A DNA stretch of 64,000 bases from Voacanga thouarsii (Eukaryota; Streptophyta; Magnoliopsida; Gentianales; Apocynaceae), in NCBI GenBank assembly GCA_026120185.1, contig JANUWF010001101.1, forward strand, positions 6,450,001 through 6,514,000, read 5' to 3'. Of the stretch, positions 45,101-56,977 are shown one piece after another; within the stretch, counting starts at the first letter, position 1; each line of letters opens with the position of its first letter. The notes beneath the pieces are model-generated. The model ran no database searches, had not been told where the DNA came from, and saw only the letters and a list, made by a program, of their open reading frames with translations. Both the position numbers and the translations under genes were made by a program.

Positions 45101-47869
45101 CTTTACATGCCTAGTAACATGTCTTCTTCTGGAAAGGGGCATATAATCCGATGTTCAAGCTGTTAACCTAAAGTTAACAACCAGTTTTGTAAAACCATTG
45201 CCTTAAAAAAAGAAGAAAGACTCTCCTAGTCGTCAATATTGCAGAAGCAATCAGTTTCTGATTCCTTTTTTCTAGTCAATTACAAGTCAGTTTCTGATTC
45301 CTTGATTTGATACATGATATATCACAAGCACCAGACTGTCACCAATTAGTAATCACAACTCTACCAAGTGTTACCTATTGTCTGTTTCATAATAAAAGAG
45401 AATCAAAGAAACAGGTGGCCATATTTTTAGAATTCATAGACAACACAGTTCCAAAATACAACTAATAACACCATTCATAGATGTGCCACAACAGAATCTA
45501 AAAAAACTTTCCTCCTAGTCTTGGTATTTTATGCTTCTTTCACTCACTGAAGTTAAAGGACATCAGAAATTTCTCAAGATATGGCAAGATGATAAGTGAC
45601 AGTGCTCTGAACATTAGGATCAATAAGCACATAGCGATAGAGCTCCAACTGTTAGGATCAATAAGCAAATAGTGATAGATCTCCCAACATTAAGATTAAT
45701 AAGCACATCTCAGGAGACTAGATCACTGTAGACGAGTTTAAGGATGCTTCACAGAATCAGTTTCTCTAGCAATAACAATTAAGCATTCAAAGAATCACAC
45801 CAATTTATAAGCAGGCCACAATTCTTATGCACAATTAGATCAAGCATATAGAGTATCATCATAGACATTAAGACTAACAGTTTCTGTCCAAGGACTCTTA
45901 TATACTCAAGGTTAGACAGAATAAGTGTACACCAAAAGTTTACCTTCTGTCCAGAGAAGAATGACATAAACATGACAAATAGTTGATGAATTTATATTTA
46001 AGAATAAATACATTCTAATTTCTAAGAACAGGACTTTTTGTTTATAATGTCATTGATTTCAATAATATAAATCTCTCCACTTACCTGAACTCGCTTGTTT
46101 CGAGCATATTGTTCCACACCATCAAATTTGTTGCCACTGAACTGCAAAGACAATTGATCAAAAGATGCAAAAGATGCCATTAGTGGTAGCCGGTAAGCTG
46201 AGAAGTTGCAGAGGTTATTACCTGTAGATCTTTCACCAAAGGGGCTGTGTACATTCCACCTGAGGAAACTGTAATAACACGAGCATCAGGGGCTGCCTTC
46301 TCCAGCAATGGCAGCATCAATTCGGTGATAGTGTATGTTCCAAGTACATTAACTGCAAAATTCATCTCATATCTGGCAAACAAAAAACGAGGTGACACTG
46401 CAAAGAAGGAGATGACTATATCTTTAATACAAATGAGAATCTGGCATACCCTTCTGATGTTGTGATACGGCTGTTTTCAAGCAAACCAGCATTGTTAACC
46501 TTGATGTAGAATAGTTTCTTAGCATTAGGAATGCAATGATTTTAAAGGATTTATGCTTTACAGAACATCAAGTGGACAGATCAAAGGATGCAAATAAAGA
46601 GATACATAGACTATAACATATTTGACATATTCACTGTCAGAGGTGATGGACCTCAACAGCTAGCTGTATAAGGGGTATACTTCTCTGACACAGATGATTC
46701 TGAAAGCAAGCTTTAGCAATGAAGAAAAGGACGTGAATCCTATTACCAAAACATGAACAGGGACATCTTTTGAAGATAATCTGGAGGCCAATGCCTTAAT
46801 CTCACTGATGGAAGAAATATCACACACCTGCAAATTAAATGAGCCACCTCACAGGAAACGCAAAAGCGAATTTACTCATTTAAATAATCATGAAATTCAG
46901 TATCAGCTACCTCTAGATAAACATTTCTATTGCCAGTCACCTCCTGAATTTTAGTAAGAGCAGCCTCTCCCCTCTCCTTATTCCGGCACACCATATAGAC
47001 ATTTGCGCCACTGGACACATGTCAGATATTAGATACAGACTAATCAACTTAAAAATTCCCCAAGTGTATAGCTAATAAAACCACAAAAAAAAAAAAAAAA
47101 GTTTGGAAACAGATCAGTACCGTGATGCAAGACCCTCAGCTGTAGCATAACCAATGCCCGAATTTGCACCAGTGACAATGCAGTTCTTCTCTTCAATTTT
47201 TGCTTGCATATCTTCTTCTTTAAATTTCTTTGAATGTTCTCTGAAGTCACACAGGAAGGAGCAAAAAACGAAAACCATGACCACTCAACCAATTCAATCA
47301 CTACCAACACAATATTGATATAATGAATATCCAAAGGGTTTAACCAATCTTCACCATAAGCCCTTCACTGAGATTCATTGTTCTATACAACAATGCACAA
47401 GCAGCAAAATCTTAGTTTGCTGTAAGCTTTGAAATGTATGGTCATTTTCCACTTGCATATTATTTGACCACAGTAAGTGATGCAATAAAACTCTTTACTC
47501 CATGGCTACAAAAACTCAGGAATCCATAGAGCAGTAGTCCTATATCCTGAGAAAATTCATTCAACCAATTGCACACTACACGCAACTGAAATATTATTAA
47601 AAAATCAAGAACACCACCCACTTCAAATTTGCGACAGAAATCAACTAGTGTAACTGAACTTACACGAAAGCAGATTTTGTGAAATTCGTGTACCCAAATA
47701 AGCCAAATACTGTTGCTCTCCATGTCTACAGAACCACAAAACACAGTCCCAGGAAACAAAGATCAGAATAAAAGCATAAATTCAAGAAACAAAACGAAAC
47801 CCAGAAAAAAAATATAGAATCATGAATTAGGAGGAAGTGAATTACTTTGCTTACTTTTACAAGAAACAT
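42153..47869 (-). CDS. Short-chain dehydrogenase/reductase, DHRS12-like, ten exons
   Basis: An NAD(P)-dependent oxidoreductase of the classical SDR superfamily; the substrate is unknown. Exons from the start are 47855-47869, 47664-47725, 47121-47240, 46911-47010, 46747-46827, 46450-46499, 46222-46372, 46085-46141, 42475-42596 and 42153-42363. All introns are GT-AG and the joins are in frame, giving 322 residues. Motifs are the cofactor loop TGANSGIG (49-56), NNAG (128-131), the catalytic Ser region VITVSSGG (175-182) and YARNK (Tyr205, Lys209). The C-terminal part with SGAFYFDRAEAPKHLPF is typical of plant DHRS12 proteins. The first exon has only five codons. Intron 9 (3.5 kb) carries a chromovirus remnant. 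A MULE sits about 70 bp upstream of the ATG, and an out-of-frame upstream ATG lies at 47915. Confidence 0.9.
43190..44810 (-). mobile_element. 3' end of a degenerate Ty3/gypsy chromovirus in intron 9 of the DHRS12-like gene
   Basis: On the minus strand, 44500-44710 encodes a decayed integrase C-terminus with EPIEMTPRLKYEEKPIKILE, LVKVLWTHHPVQDAT and, near its end, remnants of the RMKFLGG tail. It is followed by a purine tract (GGAGGGAAGAT, 44471-44481) and the likely LTR start TGTAATGCC at 44470. The order pol end, purine tract, LTR is that of Tekay/Del-type chromoviruses. The far end of the LTR is uncertain. The rest of the element is missing, and no reading frame is intact. Confidence 0.7.
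45614..45707 (+). repeat. Short tandem repeat, about three units of 38 bp
   Basis: The phrase TTAGGATCAATAAGCACATA recurs as TTAGGATCAATAAGCAAATA and TTAAGATTAATAAGCACATC, each followed by a GATAGA(G/T)CTCC-type stretch in the first two units. It lies in intron 9 of the DHRS12-like gene. Confidence 0.7.
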
Positions 47870-47932
47870 GATAAAAGATGAATTCGAAAATCAAAAGTCG
47901 CCTCGAAATTCCCATTTTAAGGATGTCTGAGA

Positions 47933-47942
47933 AAAGAATTTA
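47933..47942 (+). repeat. Target-site duplication of the MULE, left copy
   Basis: AAAGAATTTA directly precedes the left terminal inverted repeat. The identical decamer lies at 57225-57234, directly after the right repeat. Nine to eleven bases is the normal length for Mutator-like elements. Confidence 0.92.
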
Positions 47943-48202
47943 GGTTTAAAACCCAAAATGACCCTCGAATTTTTTAATTTTTGACAATGTTGCCCTTGAA
48001 GATTTTTTAGGATAGATTGCACCCTTGAATTTGTAAAATTGAATACAAAATAGCCCCCTTTAACAGAACAGTTATTAACGAAATGACGTGACTTCTTCCA
48101 TCCGACGTGTCAATGACGTGGCAGGACACGTCACATGACAGATCCGCATGCTAAATGCCAAATATACACCATTTATTTTTCCACATTTTAGGCAAAAAAA
48201 AG
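47943..48202 (+). repeat. Left terminal inverted repeat of the MULE
   Basis: It pairs with the inverted right end. The best conserved core is CCGACGTGTCAATGACGTGG, shared exactly by both ends. An extra block of about 20 bp near 48143-48165 is missing from the right repeat. Confidence 0.9.
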
Positions 48203-48281
48203 CACGAATGATATTGTTTGCTTTGCGGGAAACCTCTGGGCAAAAAAAAAAAAAAAAAAAAAAGCTTCAAATTGTCAAACG

Positions 48282-48378
48282 AAAGATAAAGTAAAGTATG
48301 AACAGCAGAAGGAGAAAGCCGCAGCATTCATTCCTTTCTAAAAGATAAAGTAAAGTATGAACAGCAGAAGGAGAAAGC
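48282..48378 (+). repeat. Perfect 38-bp direct repeat inside the MULE
   Basis: AAAGATAAAGTAAAGTATGA and the bases after it occur at 48282-48319 and again at 48341-48378, with a period of 59 bp. It sits between the left inverted repeat and the transposase, where regulatory sequences would be expected. Confidence 0.85.
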
Positions 48379-49028
48379 GAAAGATGAGTTCCCACTAAAA
48401 GGTTTTAAGCCGACGATTAAAAAGTTACCGACTTCTTACAAACCTAAAGGTAACAGTGCTGTTTTTATAGTTTATTCGATTATTGTGTGTATCGAGTTTG
48501 GGTTAGGATTAGTCATTCTGGTGATATGGGTTTAAAACTTAAAAAACTCCAACAATGAAGATAAAATAGTTGTGAGAGTGATTTGAGAGTATTTTATTCA
48601 TAATGCACACTTAGACTCTTCCGATCTAAAAAATGTAGCTTTTTTTTCCTTTAAGAATTAGAAAACTTTCGAACAGGAGTATTCTAACCCAAAATGCAGT
48701 ATTAAGCTCCTGAAAACTCAAAATGCAGTATTATCACTAGTTAGCAAACCTTTTTTTAAATAAAATAAAATAAAATGAAGAATCTTTGGGTCTTGAAAAA
48801 GTACCAGCATTTGTTCTGTCTGCTATAGTTTGTTAAATGTTGGACAAAAAGGTATTACTTCTTTGTCTACTTTCGGTAGAAATACTAATTGAAAGACATA
48901 AATCTTATATCTTTTGTTCTTATCTTTCACTGTGTTTTTTAAGGTATAAGTTGTACTTTTTAAATTTTGCAGCATTATAACATGGACTGCTCAAAAACTC
49001 ATTAGTTTTGATTATGTCTTATGTGCAG

Positions 49029-50826
49029 ATGGGTGGTTTCATTGAGTATTACATGGATTTATACTATGAAGGCAGATTTGTTAATGCTAGTGATCTTAGT
49101 TATGAAGGTGGGAGTTTGCTTAGAATTAGAGAAGATCCTGATACAGTTTCATATTTTGAACTTAAAAGAATAGTGAGGGAAGCACTAAATATGAACATGG
49201 ATCATGTGTATTTTTATAACCCTAAAAGCAACTCATTTAGAGATGGGATTAGATTGATATGGGATGATGCTTCAACTATTGATATGCTCAATGTCTGGTG
49301 TGAGCATAAGGAAATAAAGTTGTATGTGGAAGGTACTCTATATACTCCTGAATTGGCAAGAATAGATGACAACCAACATAGTTTGACTGAAGGGCCTATG
49401 GTGTCATTTTTTGATGAAAATGGTCTAAGTCAGGTAGCTATTGGAGGACTAATAGGAGAACTTAATGATGGGTTGGATAAGTCAATGACTCTTGAGGGTA
49501 AAGATGACAATTTACATGATGAGTTTGTGGTTGATGATGACGAGACTGAAAACTTGGTTGGTGTGGACCTTAAAACTGAATATTTGGTGAGAGTGAGTTA
49601 TTTGTCTGATGGTGAAAATGACGAGGAATTGCTAGCAGCTAGAGAAAAAGCCAGGCAAGAGGCCAGCAAAGTCAGAGAAAGCAAAAAAGTTGAACATCCT
49701 TATGTCCTATCAGACGAGCTTAGTGATGATGAAATAACACATACAGACGTTGCTGATAGTGAAAGGAAAAATGCAGATCAGGAAGGTGATTCAAATGCTT
49801 CAGATATGGATAGTGATTGCTATGACAACTCTGATTTTTGCAGCTTAGTTGGATCAGATGAAGATGAAGACCATGATGATGCGCAAAGGAGAAAGAGTAG
49901 GTTTGTCCATTACAATCCAGCAGAAAAATTTCCTGAGTTTCAAACAGGCATGGTCTTTTTAGATAATCAGCAATTCAAGAAAGCCATCATAGATTATTCT
50001 GCTGTTTTTAGGAGGGAGTTGCAGTTCATAAAAAATGAACCGAACAGAATTAGGGTTCGATGCAAGGCAGCTGCAAAATGTCCTTGGTCAATTTATGCTA
50101 GTTTTGACAAAAGAGCTAGAGGTATCATGGTGAAGAGTTTTACTAATCAGCATTGTTGTTGTGTTAGTTTAAAAAATAATTTAGCCAGTACAAAGGTTAT
50201 AGCAAATAGGTTACATGAATTTATTAGGGATAACCCAAGCTTAAAACTGAAGGAGATCCAAAAAATGGTTAGTAATGTGATGCATGTCAATGTTCCTCTA
50301 AAAAAATGTGGGAGAATAAGGGCAGTAGTAATGAATGAAGTTGCTGGAAATCTAAAGGAAGAATTCAGTCTTCTCTGGGATTATGGAAATGAGCTGCTTG
50401 AGAAGAATCCTAATAGCACAGTCAAAGTTGAAGTTGCAAGAGTCACCCCAGATTCCCCGCCACATTTTCAAAGATTTTATGTTTGCTTTGGGGCAATGAA
50501 GAGTGGTTGGAAGGTAGGTTGCAGGCCTATATTGGGAGTTGATGGTTGTTTTTTGAAGGGCCCTTTCAAAGGTGAATTGCTAACTGCTGTGGGTAAGGAT
50601 GCAAATGATCCAATGTATCTTGTTGCATGGGCTATTGTGGAGGGGGGAAATAGGCAAACATGGGAGTGGTTTATAAAACTCTTACAAAATGATCTAGACC
50701 TTGAAACTGGTTACAATTTCACCATTATGTCCGATCAACAAAAGGTATACGACTCTTTCAGTAGACAGCCTAGCTATATTTTTACTTCATTTATTATTAA
50801 CATTGATGTGTATGTGTATGTGTGTG

Positions 50827-50857
<31 letters not shown>

Positions 50858-52480
50858 GTAGGGTTTGAGATTAGCTATTCAAAATGTCATCCCAGAAGCT
50901 GAGCATAGAAATTGTGCTAGACATGTTTTTGCTAATTGGTCTGGACGAAAAAAAGCTAAGTCTTATGAGTCTTGTTTCTGGCAAATAGTGAAAGCAACAA
51001 CGAAAAGAGAGTGGGAGAATAAAGTCAGTCAATTGGCACAGAAAGATAAAGGCAGTGCTGAAGAATTGATGAAGAAAGATAAGCAACCTAAACAGTGGAC
51101 TAAGGCTTTTTTTGGTGAACACTATAAATGTGACATGGTGGACAACAATGCATGCGAGAGTTTCAACTCAATTATCTTAGATGCAAGAAGGAAATGTATA
51201 ATAATCATGTTGGAGGGGATTAGTGAGCAAACAATGATTAGGATTGAAAAGAAAAGGTAGGCTGGAAGTAAATGGAAGCAGAATTATGGTCCATTAGTGA
51301 AGCAAAAATTTGATGCTTGCAAGCAAGAGGGCTCAGGTTGGCAAATGGTGAACTATGGTGAGAATGGATGTGAGATAAAAAGAGGAAAAATTAGGTTTGT
51401 GGTTGACTTGAGCAAGAGGACATGTTCTTGTAGGTATTGGCAGGTTTCTGGAATACCTTGCCCACATGCTTGTGCTGCAATTTGGCATAGTGGAGGTGAG
51501 CCTGATGACTACATCCATAATTGCTACAATCAAGAAACCTACATGAAGACATACAGCCATGCCTTACATCCAATAAATGGGCCTCATGAATAGAAAAAAA
51601 CAAGTTATAAACCTATTTTGCCACTATTAGAGCCAAAGAAACCTCGGGGAAGACAAAAAAAAAAAAAAAAAGGAGGAAGACTAAGGACGAGCCCAAGAAG
51701 CAACCTAACTCTGGTTTGGCTAGTAGAAGTGGTACTATTTTATCTTGTTAAAATTGTGGAGATGAAGGGCATAATAAAAAAGGGTGTAAGAAGCCACTAA
51801 AAGCTGGACAACAGGTATGTTTCTTTTTTCTTTTAAGAGCATTAATCTCTTTTACTGAGATTTTACAACAAAAGGTTTGTGTGCTTGTTTCAGTCTTCTA
51901 AATCAGCTGCAAAGGGTGTAAGGTTGGGAAAAAAACCTGGAGCTAAGAATAGCATTGTAAGTGGGTTCGATAAATTGGTATTGTGTGCTTATGTCATAAT
52001 TAACAACCTTAAATTTTGGTCATTTTGGTAATGTATGTGTACTTGTTGCATAGGAAAAGAACCAAGGTAGTACAAGTGTACAAGTGGAAGCCAATGTAAC
52101 CGTAGGAGTTCTACAGTCTGACATCGTTTCCAAGATGGTTGACAACGGCAAAAAGGCAGTAAAGGAACCAATGCAAAAATCAGGCCAAAAAAGAAAGCAT
52201 ACAATCGAAGGATTTGGCTTATATACCAATCTCAAAACTGGAGTACAAACTCCTTGTGTATGTTCTGTGAGCATTTATTTGTTTGTTTACAAGTTGACAT
52301 GGTGAACATATCAATGTATAATGGTTGTGCCTTGCTACTTGTAGTCTGGATCTGGGTTTAGAGCAAACAATTTGCAGCACAAATTGTGTTCAGAAACTAT
52401 GGAAAATGAAGTTAAACACAGGAATCTGTCAAGAATGGAGAAATTCTGGGATCATTTTGGATAAAAAAATCACTTGCTTA
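49029..52480 (+). pseudogene. mudrA-like transposase of the MULE (several stops)
   Basis: The likely start is the ATG at 49029 (MGGFIEYYMDLYYEGRFVN); one in frame at 49014 is also possible. Exon 1 ends at 50744, and a 117-bp intron (TG repeat and T run, GTATAC to TTGTAG) joins exon 2 at 50862 in frame. Seen in order: an N-terminal PB1-like region, an acidic linker, the MuDR DNA-binding region (FQTGMVFLDNQQFKKAI), the DDE core with GVDGCFLKGPF, SDQQKGL and ACESFN, and the SWIM finger CSCRYWQVSGIPCPHAC. The tail has a basic PRGRQKKK segment, a CCHC-like knuckle (CGDEGHNKKGC) and, in a later exon, GFGLYTNLKTGVQT. Breaks are a TAG at 51258, a TAG at 51591, a frameshift in the A-run near 51660 and a TAA inside the knuckle. 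The enzyme would bind the inverted repeats and cut and paste the element. Confidence 0.88.
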
Positions 52481-53091
52481 ACCAAATTTTTGGAACTTTA
52501 TTTAGAGTTTGTTTTTTAGTATGTGATGTTGTTGGTTGTTTTTGGAATGGGACTATATGGATATTGTTGTTGAACTGATAGTGCACTATATTACTGAAAA
52601 TCTGTCAAGAATGGGGATTGGATAGGATATGGATATTATTTTTGAACTGAAAGTGCACTGTATGTACTGTATTAGCAGATTTATTACTGAAAATGCATTA
52701 GTAGGTTTATTACTGAAAATCTTTTTTCATTAGTCGTTATAACATTGTCACTTGGCTTATTATGTGAGTGTTTCTTTGGTAGTGGTTTTCCAAACACATT
52801 TTTAAAACATTTGGAACTCATTTGTGGGTTTTTGGCCAGAAATGCCCATGCCCCTTTTTGTTGGCAGATTGATTTGAGGTGCAAGGAGGAGATGTCACTT
52901 TGTTCCTTTTTTTTTTGTTGTCTATTGTGCCTTAGGCAGAACTGAACTTGGTTACATGTGTAAGGGATCAAGTCCAGTTGAAACTTCTTATCATGTGTAA
53001 GGGATCAAGTCCGCTTGCATAGATTGATGGATTCCTTTCAAGAATTTGATATTAGAGTGTCTATGGTGTTTTGGTTTAACTAATAATTTAG
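52481..53091 (+). other. MULE interior without recognised gene
   Basis: T-rich sequence with repeated phrases such as ATTACTGAAAAT (52582, 52682 and 52710 regions). No frame with a recognisable domain. Confidence 0.5.
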
Positions 53092-53311
53092 GTTGCTAAA
53101 GAGGGTGATGAGAAGTGGAAGTCCATGACTGATCAAGTGAGTGCTGAGCTTCTTTCTTTTTCAAGAGCAATTTGCTTGTTTTGGAATGTTTAATCACTTC
53201 TAATGTTTTTGAAATTTCAAATGCTTTGATCAGGAGAAGAAACCATATTTAGACAAGTGAAAAAGCCCTGCAATCTGAGTATGAAAAAGAGCTGCGAGCA
53301 ATGGCCTACAG
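53092..53311 (+). pseudogene. HMG-box gene fragment captured in the MULE
   Basis: Two exon-like pieces, 53092-53136 (after TTTAG, before GTGAGT) and 53234-53311 (after CAG, before GTATAA), encode VAKEGDEKWKSMTDQ and then EKKPYLDK, a one-base frameshift, and a continuation with SEYEKELRAMAYR. This is the third-helix region of a plant HMGB-type HMG box, with the typical EKWKSMT and EKKPY words and the intron kept at the junction. Host HMGB proteins bend DNA in chromatin. The fragment lacks the first half of the box and is frameshifted, so it is not functional. Capture of genomic gene pieces with introns is known from Pack-MULEs. Confidence 0.65.
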
Positions 53312-56018
53312 GTATAAATTTGTATTTGGTACTTCATTTTTTTTAATTGTTGTTTAGTCTTGTAAAGTTCTGTGGTTTTGGTATGGTTTCTAGCTATTGT
53401 GCATATACACACAGTGAAATCCTGCTTTTGGTGGTTATTACCCTAATCAATGGCACAGGGGATTTAAAAATGGTGATTGTCATGTCACCTTTTGATGAAG
53501 AGGTTCTTGCTTATGCAACTCTTGGGAGGAAGGTAGTTTATTACCCTATTTATGTTTGAAAGACATCAATCATCTTTTCATTATTGTACTGAGACATAGG
53601 ATGATATTTTCATATCCTTGAACCTATGAGTGAAAATTTTATTTTAACTGCATGTATGGCACAATTGTATCTCTCTGAAACTGTAACTGCCAATCTAGAA
53701 TGATGGAAGAAGCATTTTAGTCATGGATTTACCATAAGCAAGGCTATGGCTTATGAGTGAATTTTAAAATATGCCATCCATTTTGTTTATATGTGGTGAG
53801 AATTATATATGCCAACTGGTTGCTGGCAGCTCTTTTTCTTTTGACAGGTACTTTTTCTTTTTGATTTCTATTTTGAGATCCTAGATGAATTGGTGAGAAG
53901 GGTTCTGAAAACATGGATGTTAGAAACAAAGATGGAGTAATTTCCTGAATGAAAGCTACAATTGCTAGCAAATAATTTAGGCAAGAGGATTTTTTGTACT
54001 GTCTTATTGTTGAGGTAAATTATCCTCATTCTGCATTTGTTGGTGCATTTGAACTGGGATGCCCTTAAGTTCTCATTTGTTAGTGCGTTTGTTGTCTTAT
54101 TATGATATCTGAATGGCAATTGGAGATGGTTTTGTCCAGATCTGTAAAGTATGTGAACATACTTTATAGATTTTGTTGAAGTAGGATTGCATGGCAATTC
54201 CCCCCCCCCATTTTCATTTTAACAAAGAATAACAATTGTTTCTTCATGCTTTTTCTGAGATAGTAGGATCTCAGTTTGCTGAACTGCATCAACTCTCTCA
54301 TAACTATTTACTAAGCTTCAACAACTCTTTCAATCCTCTTGCCTCTATCCAAATAGTGATTGGTCCTTCTGTGTCTTATTTTGTTTATTTTTTTAATGAG
54401 GGCCTCTGTTTTATGAACTTCTAGTGTGCAATTAGTCTGCTATGCCTTGAGTCAAGTGCTGTTGTTGTTGTTGTTTTTTTTTGTTTTTTTGTTTTAGTGA
54501 TTTCCTGGGTAGGGACTGTTCTGTTGTTTTATAAAACTCATGGTGAAATTAGACTTTCTGATGCTTGGTTTACTGGAGAACATCCCTAACTTCTTTTCGT
54601 TGTTTGGTGACCTACATTTTCACCAAATTGAAGATGTAGGTCACCATATTTAGACTTTCAATACATGGTTTGGCCCAATTTCCTTAATGAATTTTCAAGT
54701 TTAACATGCATATGGTATTTGATTTTTGCAAATGCTATCTTATCTTACTAATTAATTCTTTTATACTATTACACATGAAGTAAGCCAAATATTGACACAT
54801 TGCCTTCTGATTTTAGGAGACTCTGATCAAACCTGTTACTAGGATTATCTCAAGAGTCACTGTTATAACAATTTTGATAGTATTGGCTATCAAGGAGACC
54901 CCGAAATGGGCAAAGAAGTTGAAATTTTCTGGAGGCAGCATCCCTCCATGGAATAGCTTGTGTTGTTATTGTATTCACTCGCCTGAGGAAGAGAACTAAG
55001 GATTTTCTGGAAAAACACGGTCACTGAATTGAAGCCTTCATAATTGTAGCAGAATGAATCTTCCCAAAGTTTCTCAAGACTTGTTCTTCTTTTCCTTTCA
55101 GTTGTGGAACCATAATAGCAGAACAAGTCTTTTCCTTTTAAGTTTCTCGAGACTTGTTCTTCTCAAGACTTATGTTCCATCATTAGATGATTTTTTCCCC
55201 CCATTGGTACAGTTACATCCTATGGAAATTTTCCACTAGTTCAATTCAGAAGCACTAAAGAAGAGAAGAAAGAACAATTTTCATTCAAATTTATGAAATA
55301 GCTAAATTTTTGAAAGCAGAGCTTTACAGTAAGCTTGGCAAAACGTATGGTTTGACTGTTTAAAGAAAAACAAGAAGTGGTAATCCAATCAACTGCCTAA
55401 CTTTTCTGCAGTGGACCAACATCTTTCATTGCACTAATAAAGTAGTTGCAGCGCATAATCCAATGGCAAAATTGGTACCAGACTGGTTTTTTGTCTGCAA
55501 GATGTAAAGAAGAAAACATTTTTAAAGGACAGCAACAAGGATAAAAAGGATTATACATACAGAAATACACGGAAGACATAAATTTTTAACTTCAATATTC
55601 TGCAAGAATTTCGTATAAAAAGTTGAGTAACCCCAGTCAGATAACCTAAGCAAAAATGTCTGCCACAAACCACCACATGCCTAATATTATCAACATATAC
55701 ATGACATCTAAGAAGAATGAAAAGCAAACATAAGGCATCTGCCTGTCTCCAAAGGAAGGCTTTTGGCTAAACTTGTTCAACCATGTCTTCTTGTGATCTT
55801 TGAACAGAGTGGCTGGTCAGGTAGCATAGTACCTATTTTTGGCTTGGGCACTCTCGAGATTTAACTAGAAAATTTACACTTTGCAGCACACACAGAAATA
55901 TAATTAAAATTCCCATTATTTTCTAAGCATGGAAACAATATGGCAAAAGTTTTCAGATCAGATACTTGAACTTAATGCCAGTATTCAAACTAACTCAAAG
56001 GATCCCCATACATTCAAA
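53312..56018. other. MULE interior without recognised gene
   Basis: Low-complexity T-rich stretches, a cytosine run (54200-54208) and short frames only. A segment at about 54818-54960 after a TTTTAG acceptor stays open and reads like an exon (hydrophobic stretch, then KWAKKLKFSGG), but I do not recognise it. It may be another captured fragment. Confidence 0.4.
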
Positions 56019-56763
56019 TTATGGCAATGCCCCAACACAAATTTCATTGCACAAGAGCTTACAACTAAAATACAACCAAGTGAATCCTAAACTTATCACA
56101 ACTAACAACAATTTATAGGTTTTATTTGCTTTCTCAATTGCATATGCCTTCTGCTTCATTTTCTTGCTTTTCTTATTCAAATCTTCTTTCTCCATTTCCA
56201 ACTTCCTCACCATCTGAACAAGCTCATAATCTGCAATAGATTCCACCCTTACTCTTTTATCAACCACTTTGCTTTTTGAGCTGCCTATTCCAAATCTCTG
56301 TCTTCTACTACTTGAATTTACCCCATCAAAAGTAATCCCCAAAGAAAAAAGTTGGGTCTTTAACATGTCATTTTCTTTTTCCAGAAATTCATTCTCTTTT
56401 GCAAGCTTCCTCTCGTTGTCTCGCAGATACACCAATAATTCATTTGCTCGTTGAGAAAACCGTTCATCATACCACTTGAAAAATCGACAGCCACCAGCCT
56501 ACAAAATGCTAGGAAATTTAACAAAAAAAAAAAAAAAAAAACATTCGAAATCGGAAAAATCCCTGAATCAATAGTTTTAAAAAAAAAATTAACTAACATA
56601 CTTTAAAGTTTCGACACCCATAGAATCTTCTTCCTAGATTGTCATTTGTCCATGAGGTAAACACTGGAGCTAACCGTTTGCAGCCGCAAACGATTTCTTT
56701 CTCATTTTCAACATACTCCATTTGTGAGGAACTCACACTTGAATCCCCTATTCGATTCGCCAT
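56019..56763 (-). CDS. GRF-type zinc-finger, coiled-coil, membrane-anchored protein encoded by the MULE
   Basis: Two exons, 56602-56763 and 56019-56498, with a GTATGT donor and a TTTGTAG acceptor joining in phase 0, give an intact 213-residue protein. Residues 26-64 are a GRF zinc finger: CGCKRL, SWTNDNLGRRFYGCRNF and then GGCRFFKWYDE across the intron, with Cys26, Cys28, Cys50 and Cys58 as likely ligands. A charged coiled coil follows (about 75-110 and 140-180), then a hydrophobic segment of about 20 residues near the C-terminus (about 184-203) that could be a membrane anchor. GRF fingers bind nucleic acid in other proteins. Small plant proteins with this layout are common and of unknown function. 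It starts about 215 bp from the right inverted repeat and points towards the transposase, so the repeat may be its promoter. It is intact although the transposase is not. Confidence 0.75.
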
Positions 56764-56977
56764 GGAGAATGACAAGGAAATTCAAATTTGAGACGAGATT
56801 GGGTGGGGGGGGAGGGGGTGAAGTGAACTAAACCGAGTTGTACTGTTTCCTTCTTCTTCGTCTCCCCTATCCCTCTCGGTGCTTTCACTATCAGAAGAAA
56901 TCTACTTTTGATTTCTCTTGGCATGTGGGTCTGCCAAGGTTAGGAACCAGCTTTTCTTATGGATTTTTTTTTAAAAC

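Noticed and set aside
48203..49013. Exons upstream of the MULE transposase
   Set aside because: Only short frames; the region fits a leader and promoter, and no protein similarity was visible.
50745..50861. Apparent C-terminal extension of the long transposase frame into a Val/Tyr/Cys/Phe low-complexity tail
   Set aside because: The tail is a (TG)n and T-run intron with a GTATAC donor and TTGTAG acceptor; removing it joins the DDE domain in phase to exon 2.
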